Below, piece by piece: positions 58,815 to 64,000 of a stretch of 64,000 nucleotides of DNA. Each line of letters starts with the position of its first letter. Position 1 is the stretch's first letter. Position numbers and translations under genes: made by a program. The notes under the pieces were generated by a model. That model did not search any database, was not told the DNA's origin, and saw only the letters and a program-made list of their open reading frames with translations. This DNA is from Peronospora farinosa (Eukaryota > Oomycota > Peronosporomycetes > Peronosporales > Peronosporaceae). The DNA is taken from NCBI GenBank assembly GCA_947646735.1, contig CANTFK010000766.1, forward strand, positions 186,001-250,000, written 5' to 3'.

Positions 58815-60884
58815 CTACTCTTCGGTAAAACGACCAAAGTTGGTACGATTCGAGGAACGACCTTTTGAAAAAGATGAGTCATAATTGCGACTCTTGTTGT
58901 CACGACGAAAGTTTCCATCACGGTCATTGCGTTTCCAATTGTTGCCACCTTCACGCTTATTGCCTCCAAAACGGTTAAAACCTCCATCACGTCGATTGCC
59001 ACCACCAAAGCGATTGTTACCTCCTTCGCGCTTGTTGCCACCAAAGCGGTTATGAGAATAACCACGACTATCGCTGGTATTGCGGCTTGTCCGGTCAATA
59101 ATCATACGCGGAAACTCCGTGGCCGCTGTCACCTTCACTTCTTCGCCAGGTGATGCAGCAGTCAGGTGCTCTTGCAACTTCTCCAATTGACCTTGAGGGA
59201 TGTCAAACACAAGGATACCACCATCTACCGGGTAGATATCAACACGTTCGGTCATGAAAGACGACAGTCGTTGGTTGAGATCACGTGAGTTCTGCACACC
59301 TTCCACCTGCACAGTTTGCATGCGGAAACGACCCGTCAACATCGAAAGCGACGTTAGCTTTTTCGAGTCAAAGCCGCACAGCAGGGCAAGCGCAGCGCTC
59401 AGCACACTCGGTCCCTGCTCATCAACCATCGCCTGGGCCGCATCGTCAAACAATAGGGCGGTCGCCTTGGGAAGTGACACCAACTGCTTCTTTACATCCT
59501 CCAGTGCGCCTTCTATCATCTGCTCCGGACGAGGCGAACCGGCATGCGTAAACTTGAACTTGTAGCGACGCTCAAAGTCCAGCACGTCACTAGCGTCTCT
59601 GCGGTCGAAAAACACAATGTTCGTGCCCGATCGTCCCGCCCGACCTGTGCGTCCAGCACGGTGCACAAAACTCTCCTTATCGCTCGGAAGTCGGTACTGC
59701 ACCACAAGGTCAACGTTGGCGATGTCCAGACCACGTGCAGCAATGTCCGTGCACACGAGTGTCTTAACGTGACCATTGCGGAATCCGTTCATTGTGGACG
59801 TACGCATACCTTGCGAGAGATCACCGTGCAATGCACGAGCGTCCTGGCCAGGCAAAGAGTTTGCAATTTCATCAGCTTCCTGCTTGGTCTCCGTGAACAC
59901 CAAGGTCTGTCCATCGTGGGCATGCAGACGCAACACATTTTCCAGCACCTGGATACGGTCGCGCATCGGCGCGTTAATTGCCTTGTGTGTCACAGTGGTC
60001 GGCACGTGGTTATCATTGTCACCCACAAGGTCAATCGACACGGGTTCCGTCAGGAACTTGCTGGCCATTGAGCTCACCCACTTTGGAAAAGTAGCCGACC
60101 ACATGACCGTCTGACCGCCATTAGGTACCCAGCCCAAGATGGTCTCTACAGCTTCCTGGAAGCCAAACTTGAGCATCATGTCTGCTTCATCCAGGACTGC
60201 CACGTCCACATCTTCGAGCGACAGCGATCCCTTGTCCACTAGATCCATGATCCGGCCAGGTGTACCCACTAGAATGTCCACACCACGACGCAAATGATTC
60301 TCCTGTACCGTGTACGACACCCCACCTACAACGTTCACTGTACGCAGCTGTGGAGCTACACGTTGCACTGCATCATGGACTTGCTGTGCCAATTCACGCG
60401 TGGGCAGGAGTACGAGAGCTTGTGGGTTGCGTGTATTCTTCCGATTGGCCATGATAGTCTCAATAATAGGTAGTGCAAAAGCCAGGGTCTTGCCCGATCC
60501 AGTCTTAGAGCGTCCCATAATGTCTGCGCCTTTCATCATGACGTCAAATGATTGCGTCTGGACTGGAAACAAGTGCGTGACACCAGCTTTATGCAGATTT
60601 TGCTGTGTCTCCTGCGACAACTTAAAGTTCTCAATGGGTTTCTGGTCCACAAATCCTTTGTCCATTGGCAGTGGTTCTAATACCACATCATCACCGTCTT
60701 CCACTTCCACGACAGCAGCGCCAACGTCCAAAGGAGAGGAAGAGAACCAAGCGACAGATGAATGGCCAGGAATAGCCGTAAGCACGCGCAATGAAGAGGA
60801 ACGAGACACTAAAGGTACAACACGACGTGCAGCCAGCGCTGTGGAGCGACTGGCAAGACGGAGAGAGATTGTAAGCGGTAACAT
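58815..60884 (-). CDS. DEAD-box RNA helicase with GUCT domain and RGG-like tail, probably mitochondrial
   Basis: This 689-residue protein starts with a 50-residue Arg/Ser/Ala-rich segment typical of organelle import. The helicase core follows: Q-motif region, SKTGSGKT (motif I), PTRELAQQ (Ia), GTPGRIMD, DEAD (II, LDEADMML), SATFP (III), IAARGLDI and HRAGRTGRAG (VI), all intact. A GUCT-type domain (about 505-595) and a Gly/Asn/Arg-rich tail with repeats of FGGNKREGGNN follow. The same order occurs in DDX21 and in plant RH3 or PMH-type organelle helicases. It should remodel structured RNA, perhaps group II introns or rRNA in mitochondria (inference). The core and GUCT are certain; the location is from the N-terminus only. 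Confidence 0.9.
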   Translation of the reverse strand: MLPLTISLRLASRSTALAARRVVPLVSRSSSLRVLTAIPGHSSVAWFSSSPLDVGAAVVEVEDGDDVVLEPLPMDKGFVDQKPIENFKLSQETQQNLHKAGVTHLFPVQTQSFDVMMKGADIMGRSKTGSGKTLAFALPIIETIMANRKNTRNPQALVLLPTRELAQQVHDAVQRVAPQLRTVNVVGGVSYTVQENHLRRGVDILVGTPGRIMDLVDKGSLSLEDVDVAVLDEADMMLKFGFQEAVETILGWVPNGGQTVMWSATFPKWVSSMASKFLTEPVSIDLVGDNDNHVPTTVTHKAINAPMRDRIQVLENVLRLHAHDGQTLVFTETKQEADEIANSLPGQDARALHGDLSQGMRTSTMNGFRNGHVKTLVCTDIAARGLDIANVDLVVQYRLPSDKESFVHRAGRTGRAGRSGTNIVFFDRRDASDVLDFERRYKFKFTHAGSPRPEQMIEGALEDVKKQLVSLPKATALLFDDAAQAMVDEQGPSVLSAALALLCGFDSKKLTSLSMLTGRFRMQTVQVEGVQNSRDLNQRLSSFMTERVDIYPVDGGILVFDIPQGQLEKLQEHLTAASPGEEVKVTAATEFPRMIIDRTSRNTSDSRGYSHNRFGGNKREGGNNRFGGGNRRDGGFNRFGGNKREGGNNWKRNDRDGNFRRDNKSRNYDSSFSKGRSSNRTNFGRFTEE

Positions 60885-61021
60885 CAGTAACAGCTCAGAT
60901 GAGTGACAATGAAGAGTGAGCGACGAGGAGCTATGAACGATGAGGACATCGGTTGGTTGGCACCTATCGCTATTTTGTTGGAATCGAAACCGAATATTTA
61001 CAGTAGAGAAAGTAGCTTTTG

Positions 61022-61031
61022 GTACCGGTAC
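61022..61031. promoter_or_regulatory. Palindrome GTACCGGTAC upstream of AAGAB
   Basis: A perfect 10-bp palindrome with core ACCGGT, 35 bp upstream of the ATG at 61066. It is one of four ACCGGT/GGTATACC-type palindromes near gene starts in the window. Confidence 0.3.
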
Positions 61032-61065
61032 TACCGTAGTTGTTTGTTACCCGAAGGTAGCCTCG

Positions 61066-62019
61066 ATGAATTTCTCAAGAATGCTTCCTGAAGTGTCTCG
61101 ACTGCTCATCCTAGGTCCCGACAAGGACAGCAACTTGGCAGTGGCATTTAAACTCCGTGAACTCTGTGGTGACTCTAATTATGAAACTCTTGTTGATAAC
61201 AAGCTCGACGTAGTGGTGCTGAACTTACAGACCAAGTATTACCACGCTCGTGTTGAAGTCCACTTGCACCAGGTACTTGACAATGAACCAGAGCCTCCAC
61301 TACATCACGAGCTGCGTGACTACGAGGCACTAATTTGTGTCTTTGATGCCAAAGAGAAAGATACATTCCTGCATATGCAACGTTTTGTCAAGTGCATTGT
61401 CGATACACTCTCCTATGACGTTTGTCTACTGGTTAGTACGTCTAGCACGTTGTCAATGACAATGGAGAGTGTACAGCAGGTGGAGACTTGGTGTCAGGAC
61501 AATGGCTTTGAGTTTGTGGCCTTGGATTGCTTGGAGCACTTATTCAATGACGACAATGTCATTCACGAGAAAAAGGGGATCGAACGTGTCTTAGAAGCAC
61601 TACACTGCAATATGTGGAGGTCTATGGAGATGAATCCGTCTCAATCAGTCACTGCTACGCCGCTGCAAATGGTAACCGAGGATGCCGAGAAGGAGGTGGA
61701 CAATGTGGAGAAGAAGGAGATCCTAAAAGAGGAGAACAATGCTAATACTGAAGACCAGAGAACCTCAATGGACGAGTCACAACTTCATACGTTACTACAA
61801 GATCTGGAAATTCCAGGAGGTCCTGGAATTTGTGCTGGAGAAAGCAAAGGTGATAATAAAGAGAATGACATTGATATGAATCAATTCAATGCGCTCATTT
61901 CCGAGGTACGAAACGTTCGTAATCAAGGCCAACATCTTACAGATGAAGAGCGACGTGATCGTGCTGCTGAAGTGGCCATGAAGCTCTGGAAGGTGCTGGG
62001 CGAAGAAGATAGTGACTAG
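61066..62019 (+). CDS. AAGAB: Alpha/gamma-adaptin-binding protein p34 (AAGAB/Irc6)
   Basis: I prefer the ATG at 61066 (317 residues); the frame is open from 60940, but the extra 42 residues have no counterpart in the family. The N-terminal half is the small GTPase-like fold of p34: LLILGPDKDSNLAV at the start, KYYHARVEV, YEALICVFDA and WCQDNGFEFVALD, then GIERVLEALHCNMW, all with close equivalents in human AAGAB. The C-terminus has NQFNALISEVRNVRNQGQHL and ERRDRAAEVAMKLWKVLGEE, matching the AAGAB helix that binds adaptin. p34 helps assemble AP-1 and AP-2 adaptor complexes. The middle is acidic and variable. The gene is divergent from the DEAD-box helicase. Confidence 0.85.
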   Translation: MNFSRMLPEVSRLLILGPDKDSNLAVAFKLRELCGDSNYETLVDNKLDVVVLNLQTKYYHARVEVHLHQVLDNEPEPPLHHELRDYEALICVFDAKEKDTFLHMQRFVKCIVDTLSYDVCLLVSTSSTLSMTMESVQQVETWCQDNGFEFVALDCLEHLFNDDNVIHEKKGIERVLEALHCNMWRSMEMNPSQSVTATPLQMVTEDAEKEVDNVEKKEILKEENNANTEDQRTSMDESQLHTLLQDLEIPGGPGICAGESKGDNKENDIDMNQFNALISEVRNVRNQGQHLTDEERRDRAAEVAMKLWKVLGEEDSD

Positions 62020-62175
62020 TATTTTGCTGTCCTTCAATTGGTTAAAACAAAATGCAGCAGTTGAGATAACGTGTTATGATTCGTAGGAATAGGGTATCTA
62101 CGTTATTGATTGGTGGAAATCAAATAGCTTTCGTTGGTGGGCGAAGCATTTCAAGACGTGTATCATTAAGACGAT

Positions 62176-62640
62176 ATGGCGGATACGAGTACCGGGCAGA
62201 ACGAGGTAAATCTTGTAAATCTGTCGCTAGAACAGCTGAGCTCACTGAAAGGTCAACTGGAAAAAGAGTTGCAACAATTGACGGTGTCATTTGGCGGACT
62301 GCGCGAGGCTCAGTCGCGGTTTTTCGAATCCAAGGAGGCGCTTCAGAGCTTGGCGGCTGCTGACCTGAATAAGGAGGTGCTGGTACCTCTTACAGCATCC
62401 ATGTTTGTACCTGGTACTCTCGTTAGTAAGGAGGAGGTACTGGTGGATGTGGGTACAGGATATTTTGTCGAGCAATCGGTAAAGAAGGCCGAACACTTTA
62501 TGGATCGGAAAGTCGAATTCTTGCAGAGCAATACGGAGCAGCTCAAGACGGTCATTGATGGCAAACGCAACATGCTTGAAGCTGTTCTTATGATAATGCA
62601 GCAAAAAATGCAAGAGGTTCAGCAGATTCAAGAGAAATAA
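62176..62640 (+). CDS. PFDN5: Prefoldin subunit 5 (alpha class)
   Basis: This 154-residue protein has the alpha-prefoldin plan: an N-terminal helix (LSLEQLSSLKGQLEKELQQL), a beta-hairpin pair around VLVPLTASMFVPGTL and EEVLVDVGTGYFVEQS, and a C-terminal helix (about 105-152) that pairs with the first in a coiled coil. The DVGTGYFVE word is typical of subunit 5. Prefoldin hands unfolded actin and tubulin to the CCT chaperonin in the cytosol. The ATG at 62176 is the first good start; an ATG at 62076 belongs to another frame. It lies 156 bp after AAGAB on the same strand. Confidence 0.95.
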   Translation: MADTSTGQNEVNLVNLSLEQLSSLKGQLEKELQQLTVSFGGLREAQSRFFESKEALQSLAAADLNKEVLVPLTASMFVPGTLVSKEEVLVDVGTGYFVEQSVKKAEHFMDRKVEFLQSNTEQLKTVIDGKRNMLEAVLMIMQQKMQEVQQIQEK

Positions 62641-62863
62641 GTGTCGGAAGATTGAGTTTTAGCTGCAGTAAACAATCAATATAAACCAAAAGTGCTAACA
62701 ATGTTGTAAGAGAGAACGTTACCCCAAAGTCATTTTTACTGCATGACTACAGCTGTATTACTACTACTCTCTCTCTCCTAGTAGCTTTTAGCCAGCGTCT
62801 CTGTGGGTAGTATCAACTGACTCGTGCTTGTTCTGATTGCTCACTGGTACTTGCTTGAGTCAA

Positions 62864-63196
62864 TCAATAGATATGCACGAGTCCATACGACAGTGTCCAG
62901 AAGAGGATAAAAGACAGCGCTTGAGACATGACACCCGCAAAGATAAAGGAGAAGACGCTTGTATTGAAGTAAACATGGACATTCATCCCGAGTTTAAAAA
63001 CCCAAAGGGCCACAGCTGTAAACACGTAGACGGCTGCAAGGAATGCAAACCCCTGTAGCCCCGTCATACCCGTGATACCCGCAATACAACCAGCAATGAC
63101 ACACATGGATGTGTGTACATACTCGACTGCTTTTTCGTTGTTCTTCATGTTTTCCATGGAGAAAAACTCCACCTTTTTTTCCTGAAGCGCTTCCAT
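62864..63196 (-). CDS. EMC6: ER membrane protein complex subunit 6
   Basis: This 110-residue protein matches human EMC6 in size and plan. A charged N-terminus ends in NEKAVEYVHTSM (human NAAVLDYCRTSV), then comes span 1 with GITGMTGLQGFAF (human GILGLTGLYGFIF), spans 2 and 3, and an ending LFWTLSYGLVHIY (human LFWTFLYGMVHVY). EMC inserts tail-anchored and multipass proteins into the ER membrane. The start at 63196 is the first ATG. A TCATTTTCA initiator-like word lies about 15-25 nt upstream on the minus strand. Confidence 0.95.
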   Translation of the reverse strand: MEALQEKKVEFFSMENMKNNEKAVEYVHTSMCVIAGCIAGITGMTGLQGFAFLAAVYVFTAVALWVFKLGMNVHVYFNTSVFSFIFAGVMSQALSFILFWTLSYGLVHIY

Positions 63197-63567
63197 TCTG
63201 AATTTGGTATGAAAATGACAGGGTAAGCTGCAAAGTACGATTGTTTTAAGCTCATATATTTAATGTTGTTCTCGTCTGAAATTCGCGATATTACATGTCA
63301 ATTTGAATTCAAACATTTAAATTTATCGTTTAAAAAAGTTTGATCGATATCGTGTATCATCAACGCATTGTACTATAAGTGTATAAGCTTTCACCCATTA
63401 GCCTGCCTGCCTTCCATCCATCACCTCAATTGACTTTGCATTCGAAATCTGCAACGTTTGTTGATATACTTGAAAACTGGAAATAAACCTTTCGTTTTCA
63501 CGTGACAAGTGCATTTCGCTGTCCATTAACAACGTTTTGCTTTACAATTGCCAAGTGATCGGACGAA
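63197..63567. other. Divergent intergenic region, EMC6 to the gene at the right edge
   Basis: About 370 AT-rich bp that should hold both promoters. Apart from the initiator-like word next to EMC6, nothing is recognisable. Confidence 0.5.
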
Positions 63568-64000
63568 ATGACAAGACACGAGCGCTCAAAGGTGGCACCG
63601 CGAAAGTCGTGGTATTCCATGACAAAGGTGTTGATTTGTAGTCGGGCGCTACATAGCACGCTCGTGACAACAACTCAACAAGATGAGACCGATCTGCTGG
63701 TCAGCAAGATGTCGCGTGCTCGCAGTCCAAAACGACGAGCAATTGCAATTCAGGAAGTTCCGCAAGCTACACCAGATGTCAAGCCACTCGCCAAGCTTCT
63801 CGTGTTCCGGAAGACTAAGCGAGAGATGGACAAAGAGCGACAAGCTTGTGAGCAGCTACAGAACAATGAACGTCGCGTTGACGAAGTCAAAGTCCATGAG
63901 TGCATTACAATGAAACGTGCATGTCCGAAATGTGCACGAACACTCGAGTGGACTTGCCGAAGGACGTCGCAGTACTTGCAGACAAGATCAAGAGGACTGC
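63568..64000 (+). CDS. 5' part of an unidentified basic protein, cut by the window end
   Basis: The frame starts at the ATG at 63568 (preceded in frame by a TGA 12 bases upstream) and is open to the last base, giving 144 residues. I do not recognise it. It is basic (many Arg and Lys), with a helix-like stretch KRRAIAIQEVPQATPDVKPL followed by Lys/Arg/Glu-rich sequence. CPKCARTLEWTC near residue 125 holds a CxxC pair and a third Cys, so a small zinc site is possible. There is no signal peptide. A later in-frame ATG at 63619 is an alternative start. Confidence 0.5.
   Translation, partial: MTRHERSKVAPRKSWYSMTKVLICSRALHSTLVTTTQQDETDLLVSKMSRARSPKRRAIAIQEVPQATPDVKPLAKLLVFRKTKREMDKERQACEQLQNNERRVDEVKVHECITMKRACPKCARTLEWTCRRTSQYLQTRSRGL

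Noticed and set aside
62076..62363. Basic 95-codon frame overlapping prefoldin 5
   Set aside because: It overlaps a certain gene in another frame and has no recognisable domain.

Overview
The window reads as nuclear DNA of an oomycete, most likely a Peronosporales species (Phytophthora or a downy mildew). The genes are eukaryotic, closely spaced and mostly intronless. The four introns whose reading frames can be checked are 69, 85, 99 and 121 bp with GT..AG ends. Some starts are preceded by a sequence close to the oomycete initiator/FPR element. There is a set of secreted or surface proteins with long low-complexity repeats. The assignment to oomycetes is inference from these features; no database search was possible.

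Layout. 1-8.8 kb: the 3' part of ADE2 (PurK-PurE fusion), a TMEM161-family membrane protein, a three-exon GPI mannosyltransferase (PIGZ/SMP3), a coiled-coil protein, a 1.15 kb gene-free stretch with a cluster of stem-loops that share an 8-nt loop, and a mitochondrial RsfS/MALSU1. 9-26 kb: a minus-strand group of secretory and surface genes. It holds an intact secreted tyrosinase, a giant tyrosinase-like protein that has lost most copper ligands and carries a mucin-like repeat stalk and a membrane anchor, two tandem TMEM198-like proteins, and a large Lys/Asp/Glu-repeat membrane protein. 26-34 kb: a retroelement-like fragment, then small housekeeping genes: QCR8, a SYLF protein, probable APC15 and MED28, a PLP aminotransferase, and an ankyrin-DHHC palmitoyltransferase.

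34.8-42.1 kb: a BRCA2 orthologue with 29 BRC repeats, each exactly 120 bp. 42-50 kb: an acyltransferase-3 membrane enzyme, a 67-residue two-exon NDUFA1, a six-knuckle CNBP/Gis2 protein, a 2.8 kb gene-poor stretch, and ATP-dependent PEP carboxykinase. 50-57 kb: a nine-finger C2H2 protein (probably TFIIIA), FKBP15, a 69-residue two-exon twin-CX9C NDUFAF8, and an SDS3-like corepressor subunit whose frame is broken at an A9 tract. 57-64 kb: mitochondrial-type SerRS, a DEAD-box helicase with a GUCT domain, AAGAB/p34, prefoldin 5, EMC6, and the 5' end of an unidentified gene.

Themes. Several genes serve mitochondria (RsfS, QCR8, NDUFA1, NDUFAF8, SerRS, DEAD helicase, PEPCK), but they lie scattered and are not an operon. 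Three genes carry very regular in-frame minisatellites, so repeat homogenisation is a strong local force. The most novel-looking item is the non-coding stem-loop cluster at 6773-7277. The strongest protein-level items are the 29-repeat BRCA2 and the copper-ligand-less tyrosinase-like surface protein.
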